From positions 31,464 to 95,463 of the forward strand of contig MGQB01000025.1 of assembly GCA_001797675.1 (NCBI GenBank): a stretch of 64,000 nt of DNA, read 5' to 3'. This DNA is from Deltaproteobacteria bacterium RBG_13_43_22 (GTDB lineage Bacteria > Desulfobacterota > RBG-13-43-22). The position numbers and the translations under genes are program-made. The notes below the pieces were generated by a model. That model saw only the letters and a program-made list of their open reading frames with translations, searched no databases and was not told the DNA's origin. Below are positions 28,765 to 37,334 of this stretch, piece after piece (the first letter of the stretch is position 1; every line of letters begins with the position of its first letter).

Positions 28765-29268
28765 GCCAAGTCGGTGAATGTGAACGAAGAGATCAGGGCC
28801 GCCAATGTCAGGGTTATCGGGGATGGCGGTGTCCAGTTGGGCATCCTACCCATAAATCAGGCCCTGACTCTGGCCAGAGAACAAGGATTGGATTTGGTTG
28901 AAGTAGCCCCGCAATTGGATCCTCCTGTCTGCCGGGTCATGGATTATGGTAAGTTCAGATACCAGCAGACCAAAAAAGTTCATGAAGCCAAAAAGCGCCG
29001 GACGATCATCCAGGTCAAGGAAGTTAAACTTCGACCCAAAACCGAGGAACACGATTTTCAGTTCAAGTTGAAGAATATCCGGAAATTTTTGGAGAAAAAA
29101 AATAAAACCAAAATATTCCTCATGTTCCGGGGCCGGGAGATCCAATACCAGGAAGCGGCCCGGAATATTTTGAACAGGATCACAGAAGAAACCAAAGACC
29201 TGGCCACAGTGGAACAGGAACCCAAGCTGGAAGGCCGGAACATGACCATGATCCTGGGACCGAGATAA
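28762..29268 (+). CDS. infC: Translation initiation factor IF-3
   Basis: A 168-residue IF3 with its start placed at ATA (28762). N-domain: VNVNEEIRAANVRVIG and EQGLDLVEVAPQLDPPVCRVMDYGK (I split this for length: EQGLDLVEVAPQ, then PPVCRVMDYGKFRYQ); linker rich in Lys; C-domain: VKEVKLRPKTEEHDFQFK and VTQ-like terminus MTMILGPR. IF3 binds the 30S subunit, checks the start codon and prevents subunit joining. An ATG at 28756 would add two residues but overlaps the Shine-Dalgarno sequence. Confidence 0.95.
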   Translation: MAKSVNVNEEIRAANVRVIGDGGVQLGILPINQALTLAREQGLDLVEVAPQLDPPVCRVMDYGKFRYQQTKKVHEAKKRRTIIQVKEVKLRPKTEEHDFQFKLKNIRKFLEKKNKTKIFLMFRGREIQYQEAARNILNRITEETKDLATVEQEPKLEGRNMTMILGPR

Positions 29269-29416
29269 AAAAACAGGCTATAGGCACTAGGCAATGGGCA
29301 ATAGGTGACGAAGGGTGAGGGATTTTTCTTGCAGCCCATAGCCTCCTTTCAACCCTTAGAAGCAAGGACTCTTTTAAAAGTCCAAATTATGTAAAAGCAG
29401 CAAGGAGTGTAGCAAT

Positions 29417-29614
29417 ATGCCTAAAATGAAGACCAAACGCGGGGCTGCCAAGCGATTTAAAACCACCGGGAACGGAAAGGTCGTCCGTTCCAAGGCTTTT
29501 GGCAGCCATATTCTGACCAGCAAGACGACTAAGAGAAAAAGACGTCTCAGAAAATCGGCTGTGGTGGAATCAGCCAATATGCGGGGCATCAAGAGAATGC
29601 TGCCCTATAGTTAA
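29417..29614 (+). CDS. rpmI: 50S ribosomal protein L35
   Basis: A 65-residue basic protein starting [20 protein letters not shown], the diagnostic L35 N-terminus, and ending near MLPYS. AAGGAG upstream. A 148-base gap from infC holds a small word-repeat hairpin (AGGCTATAGG paired with CCCATAGCCT, 29276-29345). In enterics the region upstream of rpmI carries the L20-binding repression site; I could not recognise one here. Confidence 0.96.
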   Translation: MPKMKTKRGAAKRFKTTGNGKVVRSKAFGSHILTSKTTKRKRRLRKSAVVESANMRGIKRMLPYS

Positions 29615-29645
29615 GAATGTTTTAAGAAAAATGAGGTGATGAATC

Positions 29646-29996
29646 ATGCCCAGAGTCAAAAGGGGCTTTAAGGCCCGTCGGAGAAGAAATAAGGTTCTAA
29701 AATTGGCCAAAGGATACCGCGGGGCGAGAAGCCGATTATTCAAGACAGCAACCGAGGCCGTGGACCGGTCGCTTAAATATGCCTATCGCGACCGGCGGGT
29801 CCGCAAAAGAGAATTTAGAGGTTTATGGATAGTACGGATCAGTGCAGCCGCTAAGAACAACGGCATTTCTTACAGCCGTTTCATAGGGGCTTTGAAAAAG
29901 GCCGACATCGGCCTGGACCGTAAGGTGTTATCCGAAATGGCTGCTCGAGATCCGGAAAGGTTTACCGCCCTGGTTAAGATGGTTTCCCAATCTTAA
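29646..29996 (+). CDS. rplT: 50S ribosomal protein L20
   Basis: A 116-residue basic helical protein, [20 protein letters not shown] at the N-terminus, with the [19 protein letters not shown] core. L20 is essential for early 50S assembly and in E. coli represses its own operon. GAGGTGATGAATC precedes the ATG. It follows rpmI by 31 bases, so the two are co-transcribed. Confidence 0.97.
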   Translation: MPRVKRGFKARRRRNKVLKLAKGYRGARSRLFKTATEAVDRSLKYAYRDRRVRKREFRGLWIVRISAAAKNNGISYSRFIGALKKADIGLDRKVLSEMAARDPERFTALVKMVSQS

Positions 29997-30054
29997 GGCT
30001 TGATCCCCCTTCGGGTCCAACCCTAACCGCTACCTAATATTTAAGATAATTGCC

Positions 30055-31062
30055 ATGTTATCCAAATTAAAAACATTGGAAACCCAAGTCCGGGAAGAAT
30101 TGGATCGGGTTGCCTCCATAACCGATCTGGAGGCCCTGCAGATCCGGTTTCTGGGACGAAAAGGGGAATTGACCCAGTGTTTACGGGAGCTTTCAACCAT
30201 TCCGCCTGAGGAAAGGCCCCTGGTCGGTCAGGAGGCCAATCGTCTCAAAGGGATACTGGAAGGGCTGTTTAAACAAAAAAAAGAGGTCTTCTTAGGAAAA
30301 GGGAAAACGGTACTGACCCGGTATGACTGGAGTCTTCCCGGAAGAAAAACCTTTCAGGGGCGGAAGCACCCCATTACCCAAACTATGGATAAGATCTGTG
30401 ATATCTTTTCCCGCCTGAATTTTGAAATGGTTGAAGGGCCGGAGGTTGAACTGGATTATTATAACTTTGAGGCTCTGAATATGCCGGCGGATCATCCAGC
30501 CCGAGACATGCAGGACACCTTCTATATTTCAGATACCCTTTTGCTCCGAACCCAAACCTCACCCCTCCAGGTCCGGGTTATGGAAAAAAATCCCCCTCCC
30601 CTGCAGGTCATCGCTCCGGGAAAGGTCTTTCGCCGTGATTCGGATATCTCCCATTCCCCTATGTTCCATCAGGTGGAGGGTTTTATGGTCGGAGAAGACA
30701 TCAGCTTTGGGGACCTGAAAGGAATCCTGACCTTTTTCGTTCACCAGATGTTCGGTGAAGATATCCCGCTTCGCTTCCGCCCCAGCTTTTTCCCGTTTAC
30801 CGAACCCAGCGCCGAAGTAGATATGGGCTGTGTGATTTGCCGGGGATCGGGTTGCCGGTTGTGTTCCCAAACCGGCTGGCTGGAGATACTGGGATCGGGG
30901 ATGATCGATCCCGAGGTCTATCGGATGGTAGGCTATGATCCCGATCAGGTGACCGGGTTTGCCTTTGGCATGGGCGTGGAACGGATCGCCATGCTCCGGT
31001 ATGGGATTGATGACATCCGAATGTTTTTCGAAAATGACCAGAGATTTTTAAGACAATTTTAG
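30055..31062 (+). CDS. pheS: Phenylalanyl-tRNA synthetase alpha subunit
   Basis: A 335-residue class II catalytic subunit: N-terminal coiled coil (residues 1-90), motif 2 region (VFRRDSDISHSPMFHQVEGF), and motif 3 GMGVERIAMLRYGIDDIR. A four-Cys insertion CVICRGSGCRLCSQTGW (residues ~259-275), found in many bacterial PheS proteins, probably binds zinc. It forms an alpha2-beta2 tetramer with PheT. Confidence 0.97.
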   Translation: MLSKLKTLETQVREELDRVASITDLEALQIRFLGRKGELTQCLRELSTIPPEERPLVGQEANRLKGILEGLFKQKKEVFLGKGKTVLTRYDWSLPGRKTFQGRKHPITQTMDKICDIFSRLNFEMVEGPEVELDYYNFEALNMPADHPARDMQDTFYISDTLLLRTQTSPLQVRVMEKNPPPLQVIAPGKVFRRDSDISHSPMFHQVEGFMVGEDISFGDLKGILTFFVHQMFGEDIPLRFRPSFFPFTEPSAEVDMGCVICRGSGCRLCSQTGWLEILGSGMIDPEVYRMVGYDPDQVTGFAFGMGVERIAMLRYGIDDIRMFFENDQRFLRQF

Positions 31063-31078
31063 CATAAAAAAAGGGGCC

Positions 31079-31160
31079 GAGGATTCCAGGGTTCAAGGGT
31101 TTTGATTTCAATGTCTTTCACTTGAATTCTTGACTCCTTGAATCCTGGAATCCTTTTTAA
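31079..31160. repeat. Word-repeat hairpin between pheS and pheT
   Basis: AGGATTCCAGGGTTCAAGGG on the left pairs with CCTTGAATCCTGGAATCCT on the right; both arms are built from ~8-9-base words. A related one-sided stretch lies at 21915-21955. It is an intergenic palindrome inside an operon, so strong termination is unlikely. Confidence 0.55.
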
Positions 31161-31196
31161 TGCCCATTGTGTCTAACCAGGGCATGAGGATTTGAT

Positions 31197-33614
31197 ATGA
31201 AAGTTACCATAAACTGGTTACAGGAATATGTGGATCTGACGGGCCTTCCCCTGGAGGATCTGGCCCAGGGTCTGACCATGGCCGGTCTGGAAGTGGAAGC
31301 GATCCTTTCCATCGGACGGGAATTGGAATCTCTGGTGGTTGGGCAGATTCTGGAAGTTCGGAACCACCCGCAGGCGGACCGTCTAACCATTTGCAAGGTG
31401 GATACGGGCCGGGAATCTCTCGAAATGGTTTGCGGGGCGCCCAATGTGCGACCCGGGATTCTGGTACCGGTAGCCCTGCCCGGGACCCGTCTCCCTTCGG
31501 GGATGGAGGTTCAGGTGGCCACCATACGGGGTTTTGTCTCGCCGGGAGTGCTTTGCTCCGAAAAGGAAATGGGATTATCCGAAGACCATTCCGGGATTAT
31601 GATCCTGCCGGAAGGGATTTCCATCGGACTTTCCCTGAGCAAGGCCCTGGGGGTGGAAGATACGCTGTTGGAAGTCAATGTGACCCCCAACAGGGGAGAT
31701 TGCTTGAGTCATATCGGTATTGCCAGAGAGATTTCAGCAATTTTCAATCGACCATTAAAGGTTCCGGATACGTCTGCGGCGCCTGATGGAAAGACTATTC
31801 AAAAAGAGACTTCCGTATCGATCCTGGCCCCGGACTTTTGTCCCCGGTACGCTGCACGATTGATCCGGGGAGTTACCATAGGCCCTTCCCCGGCCTGGCT
31901 TCGCAACCGGCTTCTTTCGGTTGGAATTCGAAGCATCAATAATGTGGTGGATGTCACCAACTTTGTTTTGATGGAATACGGCCAGCCCCTGCATTCCTTT
32001 GATTTTGACACCCTTTCCGGGAGGCGGATTGTGGTGCGCACAGCCGAACCTAACGAACGGCTCACAACGTTGGACGGCCAGGAGCGAAACCTGACCCCGG
32101 AGATGCTGGTCATTGCCGATGGAGAAAAAGGGGTGGCCCTGGCCGGGATCATGGGGGGGATGAATACGGAGATTCAACCTGCGACCAGGAACATCCTTCT
32201 GGAAAGCGCTTTTTTCGAACCCCGCTGTATCCGCCGGACCGCCAAAAAACTCGGTTTATCCTCCGAGGCCTCCACCCGTTTTGAGCGAGGGGTGGATATT
32301 GAAGGGGTAATAAAGGCCGCTGACCGGGCAGCGTTATTGATCCGGGAATTGGCCGGGGGAGAGATCGTGTCGGGTTGGGTCGATGAATATCCCAAACCTC
32401 TGACCATTCCGCCGATCCTTCTGGACACCCAAAAGACCGGCAGGTTTTTAGGGATTGATGTATCCACGGATCAGGTAGTGGATATCAGCCGTCGATTGGG
32501 GTTGGCTGTGGTCATTAAAGAAAAAAAACGGGTTCAAATCGTACCTCCTTCTTTCCGCCGGGATCTGACCCGCCCGGTCGATCTGATGGAAGAAGTGGCC
32601 CGCCTGGTCGGCTATGACCGGATTCCGGCGACTATTCCCAATATTTCCTCTTCCAGTCGGAAGGAACTCAAAACCATTCCGGTCCGCAGGCGGATCCGGG
32701 AGATATTAACCGGACTTGGCTTTGATGAAATTATCACCTTTAGTTTTATTTCCGAGGAATTTTGTGCTGCTTTTCAGGATCCAGGACAATCCAATCCCGT
32801 CTCTTGTGTCCGGATAAAAAATCCGATTTCCGAAGATCAGTCGGTCATGCGGACCAGCCTTATCCCCGGATTGCTGATGACCATGAACCGAAATTGGGCC
32901 CAACGAAATCTGAACCTTCGTCTTTTTGAATTGGGAAATGTTTTTACCGCGGCGGCCGACCTGGATACTTTACCCGAAGAAACGAGCCGGTTATCTGTGT
33001 TGTGGACCGGGAGAAGGCATCCCGAATCCCATTATTTCAAAAGCGAAGGGGCGGATTTTTATGATTTAAAAGGTATTTTGGAGAACCTGGCCGAATCCTT
33101 GAAAATCAAGGAATTTTCAGTTCGTGAGTCCGATGCTCCAACTTGTTTCGTTCCAGGAAAATATCTCCGATGCTACAGTTCCAATGACCTGTTGGGGGAG
33201 ATGGGGGAAATTTCACCCCAGGTCCAATCTCAATTTGACTTGAAAGAAACGGCCTACCTGTTGGATTTGGATGTGGATCGGCTGAGTCTTAAGGTCACCG
33301 ACGTTCCTCAGTTTAAACCCTGGCCCAGATTCCCGGAGACCACCCGGGATATGGCCCTGATCCTGGATAACCATATCCTCTGGAAAGAGATCCGGGATGA
33401 AATTTTTTCCTTAAAAGAACCCCTGATCGAAGAAATCGAACTCTTTGATCTGTATTCCGGAAAACCGATCCCCGAAGGAAAAAAGAACCTGGGCGTTCGA
33501 ATCCATTATCGTTCCCCGGAAAGAACACTTTCCGATGAACAGGTCAATCCGATCCAGGAAAATCTTCTGAAACGGGTTCTGGAAAAATTCGGGGCGACCC
33601 TGCGGGAGAAATAA
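31197..33614 (+). CDS. pheT: Phenylalanyl-tRNA synthetase beta subunit
   Basis: An 805-residue subunit of normal length: EMAP/tRNA-binding domain at residues ~40-150 (VVGQILEVRNHPQADRLTIC), B3/4 editing domain (residues ~205-400, with MEYGQPLHSFD), B5 domain (~410-475), catalytic-like core, and a C-terminal anticodon-binding domain (from ~710, FPETTRDMALI). The beta subunit edits mischarged Tyr-tRNA-Phe. GAGGA at 31187 supports the ATG at 31197. Confidence 0.97.
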   Translation: MKVTINWLQEYVDLTGLPLEDLAQGLTMAGLEVEAILSIGRELESLVVGQILEVRNHPQADRLTICKVDTGRESLEMVCGAPNVRPGILVPVALPGTRLPSGMEVQVATIRGFVSPGVLCSEKEMGLSEDHSGIMILPEGISIGLSLSKALGVEDTLLEVNVTPNRGDCLSHIGIAREISAIFNRPLKVPDTSAAPDGKTIQKETSVSILAPDFCPRYAARLIRGVTIGPSPAWLRNRLLSVGIRSINNVVDVTNFVLMEYGQPLHSFDFDTLSGRRIVVRTAEPNERLTTLDGQERNLTPEMLVIADGEKGVALAGIMGGMNTEIQPATRNILLESAFFEPRCIRRTAKKLGLSSEASTRFERGVDIEGVIKAADRAALLIRELAGGEIVSGWVDEYPKPLTIPPILLDTQKTGRFLGIDVSTDQVVDISRRLGLAVVIKEKKRVQIVPPSFRRDLTRPVDLMEEVARLVGYDRIPATIPNISSSSRKELKTIPVRRRIREILTGLGFDEIITFSFISEEFCAAFQDPGQSNPVSCVRIKNPISEDQSVMRTSLIPGLLMTMNRNWAQRNLNLRLFELGNVFTAAADLDTLPEETSRLSVLWTGRRHPESHYFKSEGADFYDLKGILENLAESLKIKEFSVRESDAPTCFVPGKYLRCYSSNDLLGEMGEISPQVQSQFDLKETAYLLDLDVDRLSLKVTDVPQFKPWPRFPETTRDMALILDNHILWKEIRDEIFSLKEPLIEEIELFDLYSGKPIPEGKKNLGVRIHYRSPERTLSDEQVNPIQENLLKRVLEKFGATLREK

Positions 33615-33751
33615 CCGGTATTGAACATTTTTTTTGATAGGAATTCTATTGAATTCATGGAATATCTGGTTCATAATTAGATGAAAGATGCCGTTCGATG
33701 TTTATCGACGAACGCCGAACGGTTAGATACTATCCCAACAGGGGGGACTCC

Positions 33752-34126
33752 ATGGAAACAGAAGGAATTCCCAACAAGCAGTATTTCAAAATCGGGGAAG
33801 TGAGTGCCCTGACCCAATTGGAATCCTATGTCCTGCGTTATTGGGAGACGGAATTCAAGATGATCCGCCCGGTCCGTTTCGGTTCCAATCAGCGCATGTA
33901 TCGCCGTAAGGACGTAGAGACCATTTTTGAGATCAAAAAATTATTATACGAGGAAGGGTTCACCATCGCCGGGGCAAGAAAAAAACTGCTCCATCATTCC
34001 AAGGAAGAAAAGAAAACCTCCCCCCAGGTCGTTGAAGCTGGGATTGCCGATGCTCCCGGTCTGGACCCTTTGATTCGTGAAATCCATAGGGAACTGAGTG
34101 ACCTGGCCCGATTCCTCGGCAAATAA
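33752..34126 (+). CDS. MerR family transcriptional regulator
   Basis: A 124-residue protein with an N-terminal winged-helix MerR DNA-binding domain (KQYFKIGEVSALTQLESYVL, then RYWETEFKMIRPVR, and RMYRRKDVETIFEIKKLL), then a short linker and a helical tail without effector-binding Cys. The family commonly follows pheST-ihfA; ihfA is absent here. GGGGGG at 33741-33746 and the family N-terminus favour the ATG at 33752 over the one at 33698. Targets are unknown. Confidence 0.88.
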   Translation: METEGIPNKQYFKIGEVSALTQLESYVLRYWETEFKMIRPVRFGSNQRMYRRKDVETIFEIKKLLYEEGFTIAGARKKLLHHSKEEKKTSPQVVEAGIADAPGLDPLIREIHRELSDLARFLGK

Positions 34127-34186
34127 TCCTCCAATCTTTCCCGGCTTCGTTTATTAAATCATTCCCTTTTTCATGGTTATTCCTAA

Positions 34187-35854
34187 ATGGACCTTCAAAA
34201 ATTAAAACTTCTCATGTCCGTCTTTCCCCACCAACCCGGGGTCTATCTGATGAAGGACCAGGTCGACCATATCCTCTATGTGGGCAAGGCCAAGGATTTG
34301 AAGAAGCGGGTAACCTCTTATCTGAAGATCGATAACCTCAAAACCGCTGCCCTGCTCGAACGGGTGGAAGGACTGGAATATATCCTGACCGCCAATGAAA
34401 AGGAGGCCTTGATTCTTGAGAGCAACCTGATCAAAAAGCATCGACCCCGTTATAATGTAGACTTGCGGGACGACAAACAATACCCGTGTTTAAGGCTCGG
34501 TCTGGAAGACCCTTATCCCCGCCTGCAAGTAGTCCGCCGAATCAAAAAGGACAAGGCCGTTTATTTCGGCCCGTTTTCCTCTGCCGGAAAGATGCGGGCC
34601 ACGGTTGACTACCTTCAACGGGTCTTTCCTTTGCGTCAATGCCGACAAAAAGACCCTCCCCGGAGGTCCCGTCCCTGCCTGTATTTTCAGACCGGCAAAT
34701 GCCCCGGCCCCTGTCACAACAAAATCAGTCAAGAAGACTACCGCCGGAGGGTGCAAGAGGTGGTCTTTTTTCTTGAAGGAAGAAACCGGGATTTATTAAA
34801 AAGCCTGAAAAAGCAGATGCACCTGGCTTCGGAAGAATTGAAGTTTGAAGAAGCGGCGGTCTTAAGGGATCGCATCCTGGCCATTTCGGAAACCTTGAAA
34901 GAGCAAAAGGTCGTCTCACCCCGTTTTATCGATGTCGATGTCATTGCCCAGATCGAACAGGATCAAGTCGTGGCCGTGGTCATCCTTTTTATCCGGTTGG
35001 GTTCGGTGACCGGTATGACCCGTTTACGATTTAAAAATCCGGCCCAGTCTCCTGAGGACTATCTTTCCGATTTGATTCAACAGTATTATCAGGGCGGAAA
35101 ATATATCCCCCAAACGATCCTGATCCCGATCCCCCTGCAGGATCATCTTCTCCTCGAAGAAGTCCTTTCGGAATTTAAGGGGAAAAAAGTTGAACTGCGT
35201 ATCCCCAGCAGGGGAGAAGGGCGCCGTTGGATGAGCATGGCCGAAGAAAACTGCCGAAGTGTCCTGGAGAAAAAGGAACCCGGAGAGGATTTCCAGGATA
35301 GAACAGCCAAACCTCTTCAACAGAAGCTGGGCTTGAAAACCCTCCCTCTTTCCGTGGGGGGTCTGGATATATCCAATATCCAGGGAGATCTGGCCGTCGG
35401 GTCTTTCGTTGTTTTCCGGCAAGGCAAAGAAGACAAAAGCAGCTATCGCCGTTTCAGAATCAAGACCATCGACCAGCCTAATGATTATGCCATGATGGCC
35501 GAGATGATCGATCGGTTGGTCAGCCATTATCCGAAACTGCCCGACCTGATCCTGGTGGACGGCGGCAAAGGCCAATTGAATATCCTGAAGGACTTAATAG
35601 AAAAAATTCCCGAGGACCAAAGGCCTGATATTTTAGCCCTGGCCAAAAAGACCTTTCGAGCCCAGGAAGGGAAAGACGGCCTCTATCTACCCAACCGGAA
35701 AAACCCGGTCCGCTTGGCCCCGGATTCCCCCCTCTTGCATTTTTTGGAAACGATCCGGGATGAGGCCCATCGCTTTGCCCTGGCCTATCATCATAAGCTG
35801 CGGGAAAAAGAAATCCGCCCCCGGAAACAAAAAGGTTCCCTTCCTTTTCAGTGA
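34187..35854 (+). CDS. uvrC: Excinuclease ABC subunit C lacking the C-terminal HhH domain
   Basis: A 555-residue UvrC, about 50 residues shorter than typical ~600. Present: GIY-YIG nuclease (HQPGVYLMKDQVDHILYVGK, residues ~16-35), the Cys cluster CLYFQTGKCPGPC, UVR motif (~200-235, LKFEEAAVLRDRI), and the RNase H-like domain (GGLDISNIQGDLAVGSFVVF, LILVDGGKGQL). It ends at HHKLREKEIRPRKQKGSLPFQ, exactly where (HhH)2 normally begins. The downstream sequence encodes no HhH in any frame I checked. UvrC makes both incisions in nucleotide excision repair; in E. coli the HhH part is needed mainly for the 5' cut. Confidence 0.92.
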   Translation: MDLQKLKLLMSVFPHQPGVYLMKDQVDHILYVGKAKDLKKRVTSYLKIDNLKTAALLERVEGLEYILTANEKEALILESNLIKKHRPRYNVDLRDDKQYPCLRLGLEDPYPRLQVVRRIKKDKAVYFGPFSSAGKMRATVDYLQRVFPLRQCRQKDPPRRSRPCLYFQTGKCPGPCHNKISQEDYRRRVQEVVFFLEGRNRDLLKSLKKQMHLASEELKFEEAAVLRDRILAISETLKEQKVVSPRFIDVDVIAQIEQDQVVAVVILFIRLGSVTGMTRLRFKNPAQSPEDYLSDLIQQYYQGGKYIPQTILIPIPLQDHLLLEEVLSEFKGKKVELRIPSRGEGRRWMSMAEENCRSVLEKKEPGEDFQDRTAKPLQQKLGLKTLPLSVGGLDISNIQGDLAVGSFVVFRQGKEDKSSYRRFRIKTIDQPNDYAMMAEMIDRLVSHYPKLPDLILVDGGKGQLNILKDLIEKIPEDQRPDILALAKKTFRAQEGKDGLYLPNRKNPVRLAPDSPLLHFLETIRDEAHRFALAYHHKLREKEIRPRKQKGSLPFQ

Positions 35855-35869
35855 TTAAAGCTCCCTGAA

Positions 35870-36055
35870 CCAAGACTTCGGCGAGCCCGTCGACAGGCTC
35901 TGGGCCTTGAGTTTGTCGAAAAGGCTCAGTCGTGTCGGTGCAGTCCCGCCATGGCGGGATTCCATGCAAGGCAAATTTCTATTATTGCAGTTCGCTCTCT
36001 AACCCACTCAGTCATGCCGCTAGCGTGACTGGAGCTGCGCTCGCTGTTCATGTTT
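35870..36055. repeat. Cluster of small palindromic repeats downstream of uvrC
   Basis: Contains GAGCCCGTCGACAGGCTC, TTGAGTTTGTCGAA and the perfect hairpin TCCCGCCATGGCGGGA (about 35946-35961). The first two belong to a widespread bacterial repeat type with TTCGACAAGCTC-like cores. No coding sequence is seen. Confidence 0.6.
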
Positions 36056-36066
36056 AATATTCCGTA

Positions 36067-36095
36067 TTGACAGACAGTTAGATAATAACTAAGAT
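36067..36095 (+). promoter_or_regulatory. Sigma-70-type promoter upstream of tatBC
   Basis: TTGACA (36067-36072), 17-base spacer, TAAGAT (36090-36095), about 115 bases before the tatB start. Reasonable match but unproven. Confidence 0.45.
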
Positions 36096-36208
36096 CATCA
36101 ATTATATTGTCTGACCTGTAACCGCGACGGATGACCAGATGATTAAGGTGGGTTCTCGACCCCGGTTACCCGTCCGTGGTCACCGTTCATCTTCAGGAGG
36201 TTTTTTGC

Positions 36209-36535
36209 ATGTTCGATATCGGGATGCCGGAATTATTATTGATTCTGGTTGTCGCCCTGGTGGTCCTGGGGCCCAAGCGGTTGCCGGAACTGGCCCGGGC
36301 CATCGGTAAGGGATTGGCGGAATTTAAAAAATCGGCTGAAGAGCTGAAAAAGAATTTTAATCTTGGAGAAGACTTAAAAGAAGTCCAAAAGGACTTGAAT
36401 GATATGGTGGATCCTTCTCATTATTTAGATACCCCTGAATTTGGTCCTCCTTCGGATAACCAGGGGGAGAAGGCCGAAACCAAAATTTCTTCTGAACCTC
36501 CATCGTCCCTTGCCCCGAAAGCCCCCGATGCCTGA
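36209..36535 (+). CDS. tatB: Sec-independent protein translocase subunit TatB/TatA-type
   Basis: A 108-residue protein: MFDIGMPELLLILVVALVVL forms the single N-terminal membrane helix with its Glu, then the hinge GPKRLPEL and a cytosolic amphipathic helix (ARAIGKGLAEFKKSAEEL), and a charged, Pro-rich tail. The MFDIG start and the proximity to tatC favour TatB, though TatA/TatB are hard to separate. CAGGAGG (36194-36200) sets the ATG at 36209. The tatC gene overlaps by 8 bases. Confidence 0.9.
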   Translation: MFDIGMPELLLILVVALVVLGPKRLPELARAIGKGLAEFKKSAEELKKNFNLGEDLKEVQKDLNDMVDPSHYLDTPEFGPPSDNQGEKAETKISSEPPSSLAPKAPDA

Positions 36536-37280
36536 TGTCAAGATGCCTTTTATCGCCCACCTGGCGGAGCTTCGGAAGCGGCTGATTATCTGCTTTGCGG
36601 CCGTCGGTATCGGCTTTGCCGTAGCTTATGCCTTCTCGGTCGAGATATTTGAATGGCTGGTTAAACCCCTGATCGGGGTTCTACCCCCGGGAGACAAGCT
36701 GGTTTTTACGGCCCTGCCCGAGGCCTTTTTTATTTATTTGAAGGCCAGCCTGATTGCCGGGATTGTCCTGGTCTCTCCGGTTATTTTTTATGAATTATGG
36801 ATGTTTATTGCCCCGGGGTTATACCACAAAGAGAAAAGATTTGTTTTGCCCTTTGTCATCATCTCCTCTCTTCTATTCGCAACCGGGGCCTTGTTCGGTT
36901 ATTACGTGGTCTTTCCCGTCGGGTTTCGGTTTCTGGTCGGGTTTTCCACTGAAAATATTCGCGCTCTGCCCTCGCTCCAGTTATATCTTTCCTTTTGCCT
37001 GAAACTGCTCCTGGGTTTCGGGCTGGTCTTTGAATTTCCGGTCCTGGCTTATTTCTTAGGCCGGGCGGGGATCATCAATTCCCGGATGATGGCCAAAAAC
37101 AGACGCATCGCCATCCTGCTCATCTTCATCATTGCCGCCGTGGTTACCCCGCCGGATGTCGTTTCCCAGATCCTGCTGGCCGTTCCTCTTTATCTCCTTT
37201 TTGAAGGCAGTATTCTGATCGTAAAAATTACCGGAAGGAAGAGAAAAGAGGAAGATGAGGCGGAAGAATCCGAACAATAA
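36528..37280 (+). CDS. tatC: Sec-independent protein translocase subunit TatC
   Basis: A 250-residue inner-membrane protein with six predicted helices. The N-terminal signature HLAELRKRLI and the conserved PxxE-like loop (TALPEAFFIYLK) and FxxELWMFIAPGL-like segment are intact. TatC recognises twin-arginine signal peptides and recruits TatA. The start at 36528 overlaps tatB by 8 bases; an ATG at 36543 is the alternative. The C-terminus is a charged tail (KRKEEDEAEESEQ). Confidence 0.95.
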   Translation: MPDVKMPFIAHLAELRKRLIICFAAVGIGFAVAYAFSVEIFEWLVKPLIGVLPPGDKLVFTALPEAFFIYLKASLIAGIVLVSPVIFYELWMFIAPGLYHKEKRFVLPFVIISSLLFATGALFGYYVVFPVGFRFLVGFSTENIRALPSLQLYLSFCLKLLLGFGLVFEFPVLAYFLGRAGIINSRMMAKNRRIAILLIFIIAAVVTPPDVVSQILLAVPLYLLFEGSILIVKITGRKRKEEDEAEESEQ

Positions 37281-37334
37281 GGATGATGCTTATCCAGATC
37301 ATTCATTCCTTGCCGTCTCAATTGGATAGGGTCC

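Noticed and set aside
29276..29416. L20 autoregulatory leader before rpmI
   Set aside because: I could not find structures resembling the L20-binding sites of rRNA; only a small word-repeat hairpin is present.
35853..35900. uvrC stop TGA as a selenocysteine codon
   Set aside because: The sequence after the stop does not continue the protein family and soon meets repeats; no SECIS-like hairpin.
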